Shown here: positions 1-12,776 of the stretch, in pieces
Position numbering within the stretch: the first letter of the stretch is position 1
How the letters are laid out: each line of letters starts with the position of its first letter
NCBI RefSeq assembly: GCF_016859285.1
Contig: NC_053417.1
Span: 12,665,706-12,729,705, forward strand
Source: Xiphias gladius
Lineage: Eukaryota > Chordata > Actinopteri > Istiophoriformes > Xiphiidae
Direction: 5' to 3'
DNA length: 64,000 nucleotides
The notes under the pieces: model-generated
Seen by the model: the letters and a program-made list of their open reading frames with translations, nothing else
Told to the model about the DNA's origin: nothing
Database searches by the model: none
Position numbers and translations under genes: made by a program

Positions 1-2220
1 AACAGAAATGTAATTGTGCGGATACCCCTGGGGACTAATGTTGGACTATCTTATAAAAGGCCCACAGTATCCCAGCAATGATTTATTGCTGAATTCCAGT
101 CATTTTCAATACATTATAGTTTCCAAATTGTGTTTAAATTGAGTGTAGAGAAGAAAAGGCCATTAGGAGATGCAGAAATGAAGATTATATTTAAATATTC
201 ATGCACTCGGTACCTTATTATTGAATCTGTACACTAACAAAATCAATATTAAGTGCAGTTTGACATAAATTTATTTATGAATTTCGACTTTCTAAGTACT
301 TGCATTTTTTCACTCAAAAAAGGATGAGTATAATGCCGTAATGATATCAAAACAGTGTGTCAGGGTGCATTAGTCTGGGACTTTATGAACCGCACATAAA
401 AACTCAGGAGCGTCCCTGTAGAAGTGCTTACTAGGCAGAAATGTCGCATTTTACAAACATCAGTCATTTTACAGCCCTGTATCACAGGGTGCTCCTCAGC
501 TGTGGGTGATAGTTAGAGAAAGATGCAGTCATCTTGTTTGTCCTAAATGAGATCTTTGCAGTAAGCCTACTTGTATTAAGGCCTGGGAGTGGGACTGTGT
601 AACATTTAATTAAAATGGATGTCTCTCGTTGTGCCTAACCTGTCCCCCTAACTCCTTCTTGTTTCCAGGCCATGTCTTTGTTTAGACAACAGCCCAATGT
701 GACACTTATGACATGAGGACGCTTGGGTTCAGAGGATTTTCTTCTTGCATGAGTCTTAATACAGCAGCATAAAATAACATGTGATTGGTTGTCCCTTGCT
801 GAAAGCCTCAAGGAGAAATATAAATATACTGCCTGTAATAAAATATCAATGTAGTTTCTTTTTATATTGTATTTTGTTACAGAGAGCAAAGGAATGGCAA
901 AGTTTCTCCTTCATATCACACATGCTCTGTGCACACGTGCAGGAATACTGTTGAAATAGAATGAATTTCCACAGGTTTTCAAAGCAATTTCTCATCCTAT
1001 TGTTTTTTTATAGAAATGTGAGCAAAGTTAAAAGGCTCTTTATTGGAGGAGCCACATCTCTGGACACAAGATGATGCCATAAAAGCAGGAAGGCATGAAA
1101 AAGCAAAACATCAATCTGAACTAAGAGGGGGAAGCAATAAATCAGGGAATCATAGCCTTCAGCCCCGCCTTTAAAATCATTTAAACAGATTCAAAAAGCC
1201 TGATTCTACGTGAGTCTGTCTGTAAGCACCCTTATAAAGCCTTTATGTGCCTTAGACACAGAGGATAAAACCACAAAACCTTATTGAGAGACAGAAAAAT
1301 GATGCCCTGTTCCTGGGAAGTAGATGCTTTAAACGCTAGTATCGGTATTGGGATCACAGAGCGGAGATGAGTAAGTAAGGATCAAGGAAGTCGTCCGTCC
1401 AAAGCATTCCTCTAATACGTTTTACAAACCCTTTCAGGTCTCTGTTTCAGCACTGAGGTCCGCTCACATCCAGAGTTAAAGGATTTATATTAGTTTATCA
1501 GATGCGAAGAACATCTACATTATTACAATTTCCTTACTTCCCTGTTTAGACACATATCAGCTTTTCTGCTTAAACTCATTGCCAGTGGTTGACGTGGATA
1601 AAGATGTAACAGTGTGTATCAATCACAGTACAGTCATGTAAAAGACCTGCTTTTGAGCTTCATCGTGTATCCATGTAACAATATTATATATATATTATTA
1701 TTATTATACATATCACAATAATATTGCAAGTTTTTTTAAGTTTCACCAGCCTTCACTGAGAGAAATAAAGGATATTTTATTAGTTTTGAACAAAGAGATA
1801 ATTCCTATCTAAAATCCTATTTGTGATCTCATTCACATCCATGGCAGACAGAAGCCTAATGAAGTACATGAAATGACAAAGAAAAAAAAAAAGACCCGCT
1901 GCAGGCAATAAATAGTTCATGTCCCTTTTTCAAAAAAAATTCATCTCCACTACAGAGTCTACAAAAAGTGCTGGCAAACATGTGTAGAGGAATCGGAAAC
2001 TCCAACACACTCTGTGTCTCAGTGTCTATTGTAACTATAGGGGAGAGGAAAAAAAAAAAACTTTGGCATTATCTGATGAAGCATTAGATGAACAGATGTC
2101 CAACAAAATTTAAAAAACAGAAAGAGAGATGGGTATTGTAAAGAGATAAGTTTGAAATAAGGGAGGAGGCTGTTTTACCTGCTCTTCTTATTTAACAAGT
2201 TCAAATTCACATTTCCCTCT
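1..2220. other. Gene-free flank, no feature recognised
   Basis: AT-rich DNA with stop codons in all frames and no exon-like open stretch bounded by splice sites. Short A/T runs and a small TA-rich patch near 1680-1710 are the only low-complexity features. By synteny with other vertebrates this side of CIROZ should face CASZ1, so it could hold regulatory DNA for that gene, but nothing in the sequence proves this. Confidence 0.5.
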
Positions 2221-2227
2221 TACTCAT

Positions 2228-2713
2228 CTCAAGTGTTGTACTTAAGTACAATTTTGAGGTATATTACGTGAGTATTTCCATTTTCTGCTACTTCATACCT
2301 CTACTGTACTTTTCAGTGAGAAATGTTTTACTTTTTACATTACATTTTATCTGATTGCCTGAGTTACTTTTTAGAATAACATTTTGAATCGTGCAAATAC
2401 TAAAACATTTTTCAACTTACCAAGTAATTATTGAGTCCTAAAAAAAAGTGAAAAAATCTGCCATTGTGATGGGACAAATTCAACCTGTTTTAACAGGCTG
2501 ACAAGTTGTATGAATTTTCTAGTATAAGGTGAAATATTTCTTGATTTTCATTATGTCTTCTTTCACAATTCTTTCTCAATTTTTGATTTCCAAAAAGTTC
2601 CCTGAGACAATTTTTCAAGAACTTGTCATTTTTACTCCCAATGGAGTATTTTCACACTGTGGTATTGATACTTTTACTTAAGTAAAGGATCTGAAAACTT
2701 CTTCCACTCCCAC
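2228..2713 (+). repeat. Dispersed teleost repeat (GTACTTAAGTA family), copy 1
   Basis: The segment opens with TTGTACTTAAGTACAATTTT and closes with TTACTTAAGTAAAGGATCTG followed by CTTCTTCCAC. The same opening and closing words occur at 14826-15662, 38915-39945 and, inverted, at 37345-37990, so this is one dispersed family with imperfect terminal inverted repeats. No coding capacity is visible, so it behaves like a non-autonomous DNA element. I cannot assign it to a named superfamily from sequence alone. Confidence 0.7.
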
Positions 2714-5700
2714 AAGGAACCATCACCATAGGTTTTACTGTATTTAAAGGGTGAAGGTGTTTAACTTTGCTTTTTTAAAATTGCTAATAAAGACAACATC
2801 ATGTCCCTCCCACACTGACATAGGTTGATCTTACAATTAAAAAAATATCAGCATACGTGGTTCATTGTGGATGGGATACAAGAATTGGCAATGAGATTAA
2901 AAAAAACATTTAAATTAAAAAATTAACTGTATGTGAAAATGTAAAGGATGCAAGTTGGTAGATGTTTCGTAGCTCAGGTGTGTGTGGCTGGAATACACAC
3001 ACACACACAGATCACATCTTGTGTTTTCTGGCATTTACTGAGGTGACAGGAAGGGTGGTGATTCATAGAAGGACTTGAAACACATGTCAATCCACTTTAT
3101 ACTGTACCTTCAAAAGCTGTTATGATCCATTAAATGCACTGGAGCAGCAACAAGGTCTTGTCACTTTCAGTAGGAATAACAAAAGAGACACATTTTTAAG
3201 CAAAATACTTCTCAGAGGGAAAAATGGTGTTAAAGAGTGTGAAACAGAGCTCAGTGTGTTAAATGTAATACTTTGATTGTTTTTATTTTTCTATATTTTT
3301 TCCTATACTTTACAGATCCCAGACAGATAAAATCTGATAACAAGGCAATACCTGTGTAGCTTAACTAAAATGTACAAATTGTTAATGAGGGGTGAATACT
3401 TTCAGAGCAGCTGTGGCAGCTTATTATCAGCCAGGCTTTACAAAGTGAAGCTATTTGGAGGGAAACACATTCAGTTCACTGCCAAATTCTTTGCCCGAAT
3501 ATCACTTTTAGATATTCGGTCATTCCAGGTTAGTCAAGACCTTTTGCATACAGGGTTTTTGTTTGTTTGTTTGTTTGTTTGTTTGTTTGTTTGTTTGTTG
3601 ACAGCAAAGACGGTGAAGTGTTTTCCATTGGTCCCACTGTCTGTTTCAACCCTTCAGTCCTCTTTCATCCCTGTTCACCCAAGAAATGGAATCATAAAAA
3701 CCATTCATGCTAAATGAAAAAGGGCATCATAAAGCTGCATTACACTGGAGTACACTCCTCTGCACCTTCCATCCTTATCAATATCACCCTTCGTCTCTGA
3801 ACGCATCTCTCTTCCCCCCTTTCCGGGCCTCTTGAAACAAAGCATAAAAGCCTTAGAAAGAGGCACAATCTGTCATTGCTGTAATATAAGATAAAGTCTT
3901 TAAAAGCTAAAGGTCTAGGTTGTTTTTTTTCCTCCCCTTCAAGGCAGCAGTCTTTAAGACTGCTCCTCTGGATTAGCAGCATAAGGAACTATATATTATT
4001 TGCAGAAGAGCTTAGTGAGCACAGTCTAAGCCTATACATATAAGTCAATTTATATTAGAATTTCCATACATGCATTTTCTTGTTACCGTCAATATGCAAA
4101 AAAGGTACTTACTAACAAATAATGCATAATGTACTAGAGGCAGGGCATCAATAACTGCATTTGAGCTTTAAAAGAAAATGCAAAAAGGCAGAGCATAAAG
4201 AGAGGCCATATAAAATATACAACACATTAAACACGAAAACGTCAAAAATATAAAGACGGCTCTTTGCTCAGGGGACAGCAAGTCATTTATCCATGAAGAG
4301 GAGGAGAAAATAAAAAGCTTCCATCCCCGAGCTCTTGTGTATTTCATTTACTAACAAAGTCAGGTTATCTGTTTACAGTCAAGGCTCTTCCTCCTGCCAG
4401 ACCTCCACCCTCCATCAGGGGCACAGAGACCGGAAGAAAGATACAGACAGACACAAAATGAGGAAAACAGTTACATCCCTCATCAACTGAGCTTACCTTT
4501 TTAATTTGAATGCAAAATACTTCATTTTTCTGCTAATTTTATAGTCCATTCAGGGGTAAATAGATTATTGGACATGGTTTGGTCTTTCAAAAAATGTGGC
4601 TTTCTTCCATTCAGGATTCACGGAGGAAAAAATGCAGTAGTTACTTAAAGCAGGAGTTTGGGAAAGCACTCTCGAATACAAAACCTGTCAATGTACACCT
4701 CCTTCGGGCACATTGGTACACCACATAACACATGTTCCTCTCTGCTGGCTGGCTCAGAGTAGAGAGGATGCTGTGTAGTTTTGTGGTGAGGTGTACTGTT
4801 GCTTCTGCTGCATTTTCTCCCACTGGTTTGACATTCAAGATCGCTCAATTATGTATGAACGGCAAGCAATATCCTTTACCATCAGGCCCCACTGTAACAT
4901 ATTTCATTTTCAAGGGCTGCAGAGCACAATCAGACCCTCTGTGTAATTACGACTTATTAAAAATGATTCCAAATTATCAGTGGATCTGTGGGGCTGGTGT
5001 CTGGGTCCAAACTGAGAGCTGTTGCACTGTATTACTCGCTGAATAACTTCCCATGGATGGTCTGTCAGGAAAGATCCCTGCCCTTAGATCACTGAACACT
5101 ACAAATTAATTAAAGGAAAGTCACGACCATTGTTTCATTTGTACACATACATATATCGTGACAGGGAGCACCTATGGAAGCTGTTTTTTTGTTTGTTTGG
5201 TTTTTTTTGCTCTCCAGAAATGAGTGGCTTTTGGGGATAAGCATTATTGGAAAGGCACCCTCATTGACTTGTTGGAATACACTTTAAGCTCTTTCGTGAC
5301 TAGTTTTTGCTCCCTATACACAGTCTCATTATGAGAAAACACAGTTCAGAAGAGAAAAGACATCTCAAACAGCATGTTTACCCTTCACACAACATGGAGG
5401 AATTAAAAATGGATGAGCGCCCCATCCATTATTTCAACCTCCAAATGGCAAAATCTGTATAAAGCTCTGAGTATCCGTCTGGGTGAAAATAAATAAATCA
5501 AATATGCACTTCAGCATTTCCTGCTCTTTTTCTGCGTAGGATACGGTGTCGTGTTTGTGGAGGGCACATCCTGCTCTTGAAAACATGATGAGCTTTCTAA
5601 ACGTATATAAATAAAAGAAGAGTTTTCAATTAGCTTTCGCATTTTTTCTGTTAATTCAAATGATTTTGTCACTTTTCCGGGGCAGTGCATATAATATTTA

Positions 5701-8700
5701 GGCGACTCCCAGCCCCATTCTCCCAGCTGAATTTTCTCTATCTGAAGTATTCTAATTTGTGAACACAGTGGTGTCAGAAGTGATTTTGCTGTAAAGTCAC
5801 TAATTATATGCAACATCAATGCAATGTGGGGAAAACGTTAAAAATTTAGCATCACAAGACAAATGGAAAAATGCGTGCTGAAACAAGGAAAAGAAGCACT
5901 AACATTCACAGTTTTTCAATGAATAATACATGTTTTTTTCCCCCCTGCTTCAAGAGGACTCGCCCAGGCTGGCTTCAGTGTCACTCTCATCTTTTACTCT
6001 AAAAATATATGTGTTTATGACTTTTCACATGCGGCACTGCTGTTTGCATCCACCCATTAAAGGGATTGTTGACTATAAGAGGTATTGTTCTATGGGCTGA
6101 TTTCATTAGCAGCCTGTGTGCACAGAACTGGAAAAACAATAGCGGAGGGGAAAAAGAGTCATGTGTTGAGCCAAACCATAGTGTGTACAATTCAAACTAA
6201 TTTCTACTTGTGAAAATCTGCGTATGGTTTCTCTCCCTCCTCATGAAAACAAGCATTTAAAAAGTGCCAGAAAGTTCAGATCTTTTCACACCTGCAAAGT
6301 AAGGGTTGATAATCAAGTGTTATTTAAAAGGTTTGCAGCATTTTCTGTATATTCTCTTTGCAGAGAAACAAAGTTATAGATAATATTAACTGGGTTGAAA
6401 TTACCTCACCTATTTGCAACAAGACTGAACAAAAGTATTGGAGCCTGTGGTTTATTGTGGATCCCCAGCCACTCACCAAATGGCAGCCAAGTGTACCATA
6501 TAAAGGTGCAAAGGAGGTTGATAAACTGTTATTGAATCAAGTTGACAGCAGCTAACATGACCTACCCTCTGAACTCTGTTAACCAAGACTGACATAGAGG
6601 GTCATTGCTGGACCGAAAAACAACTTTGCTTACTTCTGAAGGTATTTTTTATGGCTCCCTTTACACAGTAATTATATTCCAAATCATTATGTGTTGTAAA
6701 GTCTATTGACCCCTAGTAAACTTATATTTACCAAGCTGGAACAGTTAATGAAATAGTCTTTTAATTAGCACTCCTCGAAAGGGTGGAACATCTGAAGGGG
6801 TCCCTGTTTTGTTTTGGCTTTGTGGTTGACTGAAGGGTGCAGATCCGGCGTTCAAAGATAAAACAGTAATATCTTAATTAAGACGTGCTGTTTAACTGTT
6901 TACAGTCAAAGCCAGCGCCACTGTATGCACCTCTGTTCCAGGGGTGGCACCTGCAGTACAGGAATATTCACCACACTCTGAATCAATAAAACAATATCAT
7001 AATTTCTTCTTTTGTTGTTTTGTTTTTTTAAGGCCAAGTCGTTTTTCAAGCTTGACTGATTGAAAGTGGTCTGACTACTCAAGGTAACAACTGGAGAGGG
7101 GGTGAGGGGGTTCTTTGCCGCTTGTATAATGCAGTCTTTGGCAGGCTCTCTCTTTGTATTAGATACATTAGGACGGAAATGTGCACTAACTTAAAAATGC
7201 TCATGTGAAAAAACATGGAATGTATTAAATTAATGGTCTCTTTTGCCTCAGGGCAGTAATGAAAAGGGACCCCCAATGAGTTCATTTTTCACGGCTTTGG
7301 TTATGCATTCAACACTCTAATTGAATTTCAATGTAAGTTTTACAAAGTCTTTATTACAGTGACTCTTGATGTAAATTACATGTGATCTATCGTGGGACTT
7401 TCGCCCATTAAGTAATTTAATTGTGACATGCACTTTCCACACACCTCATGCTTTTATGCCTATTCCTCCTCATCTAAATTGTCAGTTTCTTCTATTATTG
7501 GCACTGTTTATGTGGATTGAGGAAAGTAGTCTGCATATAGTCTGGGCAACTTTCATGAGAACAGCTCCTTAGACGGAGTAATTGCTCGTCTCCCCCATGG
7601 TAAGAGAGGGGACAGCACCCGACAGCTAAAGTATACTGGAGTATACACAAGTCACACGGATTTGCGAGATGTACGCAGATGACTGCACAGTGCACATTTT
7701 ATTTGGAAAAAGTAGATTATTTGATTTATCCTGTGAAGAGGAAAAATACAGCATTTGGAACAAGAAGAATTTATTTCGTTTCTTCAAAATTCTGCACAAG
7801 AGAAGCCAGGTTCTGACTTACCTGAGCAACACCTCTTATGACCACGGACAAAAGTGAACATGCATGCATGGGGACCATGTATCCAAGAGAGTTCATGTGG
7901 ACTTACAAATAACAATAATAATAATAATGCCTACAAAAATGACAGTGATTTCTTTGTGAGTGTGCTTGTCTAGTGTTTCAAACACTTTGAACCGTATCCT
8001 CAGACCTGGTGCCTGAAATGCAACCTGGGAGTCACTTTTCTCTGTCTCCATCTAGTGTTTCTGCCTGAGCTGACTTTCTGAGATATCAGACATCCAGAGC
8101 ATGAATAGAAAACCCTCACCCCCTTTTCCTTAAACATTAAGACTACTTAAAGAACAAAAAGTCTAAAAAAAAAACGCGCACACACACGCTAAGAACACGG
8201 AAACGTTAATCACAAGCTGTATGTTTCTCATCGATAGCATGACTGTGTATAGGCACACGTGTGAATGTGCACGGGCTGTCTGAAATACTGAGGCTGAATT
8301 GACCTGATCATTAGAGGGGGGAAGAGGCCTGACCTGATATTTCCTCTGTTGTTTGGTCAGGAAAGGGACGTTATTGTAAAAGGGCTGTAAAGATAAATAA
8401 CCTTGCCGTTTCCATGGCAAAGGCACAAACAGCGGCGGCTGAAGACAAAAGAGCAGAAGACAATAAATCCAACACTGTCAATTATGTTTAGTTTTCAGAG
8501 TGTTTTTGAGGGAAATATGGTTTCAAAACAAGCGGCCACATCCATTTTTCCACAGAGAAAGGGAAATCAGATCAGTTTTTTTTGCTTTTTCTGAATAGGC
8601 CACAGTTTCATCTTGTACATTTTTTTCCAGGCCGCGCCATCCTGATTGGTAATAGGAATATCTGACACCATATTTTGCCTTTGGATCAGGAAACTCCTTG

Positions 8701-9538
8701 TACAGCTGTATACATGTTTTTACAGCCTTTGAAAGAAAGGGTATTGTCTTTAAATTCCTAAGAATGCTTTGTCCTGCCTTCCAATTTAAGTGGGAAACCA
8801 TCCCAGGCACTATTTTTTTCACAGGCTAAACAATCATGAGTGGACACGCACCTTTTCCTTATTCTTGAGGTCAACTACAGTTCATCTCATCTGAACAAAT
8901 CCAAGTTAAACACCAACAAGCATACATTAACATAAAAAGGAACTCTGTAATTCAGGGAGTTCCTCAAAATAGCAGCTTCAGGTTCAACTCTTTCATTAAG
9001 AACATTTTTCTGGCCTTTTTCTTCCATCACCTGGTCATCTACAATGTAAAAAAAAAACCTCCATGGCTGCCCTCTCTTTCTCCCCCTACACCTCCCCATC
9101 TTCTCAGCGTCAGGGGAGGTGAGCCTCGCCAGAAGCAGGGCATGATGAGGAGCGGCCTTATCACTGCAATACAAGAGCAAACACAGGAGTCTTTATAGCA
9201 CATCGTCTCAGGAAGCAGCGCACGGCAAGATTACTGCCCTTTAAGAAGGCTAAGACACGACCAATCCCAAGTACTGTTTTATCTTGACAGTTTGCCGTGC
9301 TTTGTTTGCCTTTTCTGTGAAGCCTGAGTATAAAAGAGCAGCTTCTGTGAGCTGTGTCTGATTAGGATCTAATTGTTAACATTCACTGTACCCTTTTTAT
9401 TATCAGCCCAGTGTTGCCATACATGCAGCAGGTAGAGGCCTTTTCAGTGTTATGAGGGACTCTTCCCTTGCTGCTCTCGTGTGTTACTCAAGTACTAGTT
9501 AGCACTAAGGTGGCAGGAGAGGAGCCCCCAGCTCGTCG

Positions 9539-9569
<31 letters not shown>

Positions 9570-9701
9570 ACAGGAATTGATGGCGAGTGTTTATTATCTG
9601 GTTTAATTGCTCCTCATCTGGAGGATCTGACAGTTGCGGTTAATGAGAGAGGGAGAGGAGGCACATGCAGTTGGCAGCGAGCTTCACAGTGTAAGACATG
9701 T

Positions 9702-9703
<2 letters not shown>
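2714..9703. other. Gene-free flank; possible noncoding regulatory DNA
   Basis: No coding exon can be supported here; the ORFs are short, overlap on opposite strands and resemble nothing known. It contains a (TTTG)n tract (3556-3600) and an (AAT)n tract near 7910-7928. Stretches such as 6640-6960 and 7260-7440 are complex sequence with many homeodomain-type TAAT/ATTA cores (for example TTTTAATTAGCAC near 6760), a style seen in developmental enhancers. That reading is only an impression and needs alignment to other fish. Confidence 0.35.
3556..3600. repeat. (TTTG)n microsatellite
   Basis: About eleven uninterrupted GTTT units. It explains the run of Phe-Val-Cys-Leu residues in the overlapping ORF, which is therefore not a gene. 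Confidence 0.95.

Positions 9704-9760
<57 letters not shown>
9704..9760. repeat. (GT)n microsatellite, about 28 units
   Basis: Perfect alternating GT over about 57 bp. It produces spurious Cys-Val and Thr-His ORFs on the two strands. A perfect dinucleotide tract of this length is probably polymorphic. Confidence 0.97.
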
Positions 9761-9764
<4 letters not shown>

Positions 9765-12700
9765 CCTGCGGTGAAAAGAGGATAGACCACATTCCAGCTC
9801 ACAGCAACACAGAGGGAAAGATCAAATTGTTTATCAAATTAACAGAACAGGCATCTATATCAGAAATTTCAAGTCCACCCTGAGGCCTCTACTTACTATA
9901 ATGTGTGTCATTACTGCACACACTCTGCAACAAACACACCTGTAACCCTGCAGACATACACACAGTCTCACGCCACACCAGATCTTAGCCCCTGTGCAAG
10001 CTGTGTACAGTGATCAGATGCCGAGAAAAGACAGGATATCGCTGAAATCGAGCCCCTTCCTCAATTTTTCATCTGGCCTGCAGCAGACCTGGACAAGGTC
10101 CAACCAGGGACCTCCCTGACATTGTGCCTTGTCACGCACACACATCCAGGCATGTTGTGACAAAGAAAGCATCAAGGCTAGCAGGCCTTCAGGATGCTCA
10201 GAGGCCTTGAGTGAGTGGAATTGTACTTTTACTGATGATTTTGCCCCTCCACTGAATAACAAACACACATTAACACACATATAAACACACATCACCACAA
10301 CCACCATCAGAGACTCATCGTCCCATTCATAAATTTCCTCTGTTGAGAAACATGGGCATTTCTTAAACAGGGCATACCCGCCCCTTTTACTACTCCAACT
10401 CAGCGGGCCCACATGGGAACAATTAGGGGCATACGCAAGTTTGGCGAAGGTTCCTAGCAACCAGCTGCATCTGTTTTTATTTACCTTTTGCTCTGGTGCG
10501 GGATAATGTCATGAGCACATCTGCTACTGTGCAACGTAACCGTGGTTACATGCGTGGTTGACCCATGATTCTGTAATTACCCGCCAATCGAGATGAAGAG
10601 TCCTAGCAAACCACTCAAAGCCACACAGAGCCTTCCTCCCCCTCTTCCTACTTGCGTCTTTCCAGTGGCATGAAACCCCGTCTGCCTGAGAGCTGGTAGC
10701 TGGAGAGCAGATGATGCTGAAGTGGCATTTAATGACCCAAAGTTGTCCACAACAGTAATTTTGACTTCATTTTTGTGTCATTAAATTGCCAGTCAGTTAA
10801 TGACACTCTCTCTCCATTATGTTAGATCAAATGTGGTTATTCTCAAATGAGCTGAGATGAGATACACTTATCAAATTTCACGATCTGATCTGATTGTTTG
10901 TTTGTGGTCACATGGCACAAACTGTACAGTCACACACTTAACTAGAAATATTTCATTTTCTCTTAATGGAGGTGTCTGCACTGAAGAACTTACTGGAAAA
11001 GTCTCCACAGAGTGTTCCGTGTTTCAAAAAATGATACACCCATGCACAACTGGTCATGTAAGGAGAATGGAATTAGTCAATAGGTGGCAAATTCAGCTGC
11101 AGGGTAGAGAGTAGAAAGATGTGTCTGTGATGTTTCACACTTCTGAATTAAACAAGCAAAAGTTTTCCCTTTCTCCAAAAGACTTGTGTTTGTTTGAAAT
11201 TCTAAAAGTTCACCTTATGAAGCGTCTTTATGCAGCAAAACTCAAAGCAGCCAATCAAGGCAGGACTTGTTTATAATAATGATGAGTGATTATGAGCAAT
11301 AACAATGAAGCCCATATATGGATCACTTCACAGAAGCAGTGTGGTTGGGGGTTGGGTGCCACCATGCTTAGCATCTCCCAGATGTGCAAACCATATGCTC
11401 TGACTGAAATTAAAACAAAAAAGAAACAGTGAAACATGAAAGGGATTTTTAACTTTGTAAAGACAGTTAACAGTCAGTACAGATAGGGTAATGGCCGAGA
11501 AAGGCCACATGAAAGAACCGGGGATGTTGGCGTGCTTTTTGCACCACTTATTCCATTTCCTGCTCATAAGTTCACTGAGCAGATGGGGACCAAAGGCACA
11601 AGGAAGTTTAGATTTTCTGCCCCACAGCCCATTGTATATGGTGCATGTCACTGCGTAACACTGCACTGTTATCATTTACAGGCGCTTTGGTGCATACCAG
11701 GAGGTCACAATAACAAAGGTGAAAAAAAACGGTGTAAACAAGAGTGAAACATCTTCAGTCATTTTTGTCAACAGAATCTGATCTTGTAATTTTATAGAGA
11801 AAACATTTAGGTTTGTAACATTTAAGCAACCAATTGACTACACTGGCAAAAATGACTGCCAGATTAAAGTGAACTTCCCTTTGCACTACATTTTGCATTT
11901 TTCAAGGGTATTTTTTTAATTAACATACAGCTCAATTGTTGATGCAGACAAAAAAGCAACAAAAATGGAATATAAGTTCACTGCAAAATCATTTAAACCT
12001 GGTTAATTCGGAAAAGAGCGTCTGCAGGTACACTGCCGGCCCATCGAGAGAGTTTTCTAAAAACAAATTCAATAGTGCCCTCCCCTGTTGACACAGTATA
12101 CTGCAGCAAAGATACTTAAAACAACAGCTGAAACGCTGTCAAGTCAGAAACGTAATTTGTTTTCCTTTACAGAAGAAAAAAAAAACAAACATTTGTAAAG
12201 CATCATGTTCACCATGAGAAAAGTAAAAGTGTGAGATTCATTTTTAAGAGGAAGACATCCAGTGTCTTTAAAAATCAATTCTCTGTGAGTTTCTATAAAA
12301 CAAGGCTTCTGTGGAAGGTGGCATCAGCTGTAACAACTGCAGGGTCTTCTCTACATCAGCCTGTAGTGCTGCTCGCATAGAGACATGTTTATTTAACGCC
12401 TGCCTTGTCTGCGCCTGGATAATGTCCACCCTCGGGCAACGGCTGGCCGAGGTCTGGCTGTATTTCTGCTTGTATAATCAACCTGCACAGCACTGACTGA
12501 CCACAGCATCACCTTTCAAGACAGCAAACAGACATGTGACACGTGGCATCAATGAGGATTTAAAACAAAAGAAGTGATTCAAAAGGCCTCAAAGCAATTG
12601 GGATATTGAAATACATTATTTGCTTCAAGAATTGATACACCTGATAATGCTGTTTGAGTTGTGGCAATTATTTTAATAATTTTTTCAAAACTTTTGTCAG

Positions 12701-12776
12701 GTTTCTAATGCTGCCAAATCCACTTTAGTTTTCTCTGCTTTTGCTGGTTTTTATTCCCTATGGATGAGCTGAGTTG
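9761..12776. other. Gene-free DNA downstream of CIROZ
   Basis: No exon could be supported. The longest ORF (minus, 10014-10460) has no recognisable domain, no matching splice structure and crosses CA-rich low-complexity sequence. The portion next to 12777 probably includes the CIROZ 3'UTR, since transcription of that gene runs leftward; I could not decide on its polyadenylation site. Confidence 0.4.

Noticed and set aside
3370-3717. 115-codon ORF with Phe-Val-Cys-Leu repeats
   Set aside because: Runs through the (TTTG)n tract; no homology or exon borders.
9468-9802. ORFs rich in Cys-Val or Thr-His on both strands
   Set aside because: Products of the (GT)n microsatellite.
10014-10460. 148-codon ORF on the minus strand
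   Set aside because: No domain, no splice context, crosses CA-rich low-complexity DNA; the length is within chance for one frame of a 64-kb window.
12311-12496. Plus-strand Cys-rich ORF
   Set aside because: No promoter, splice sites or recognised family; a short ORF downstream of CIROZ on the opposite strand.
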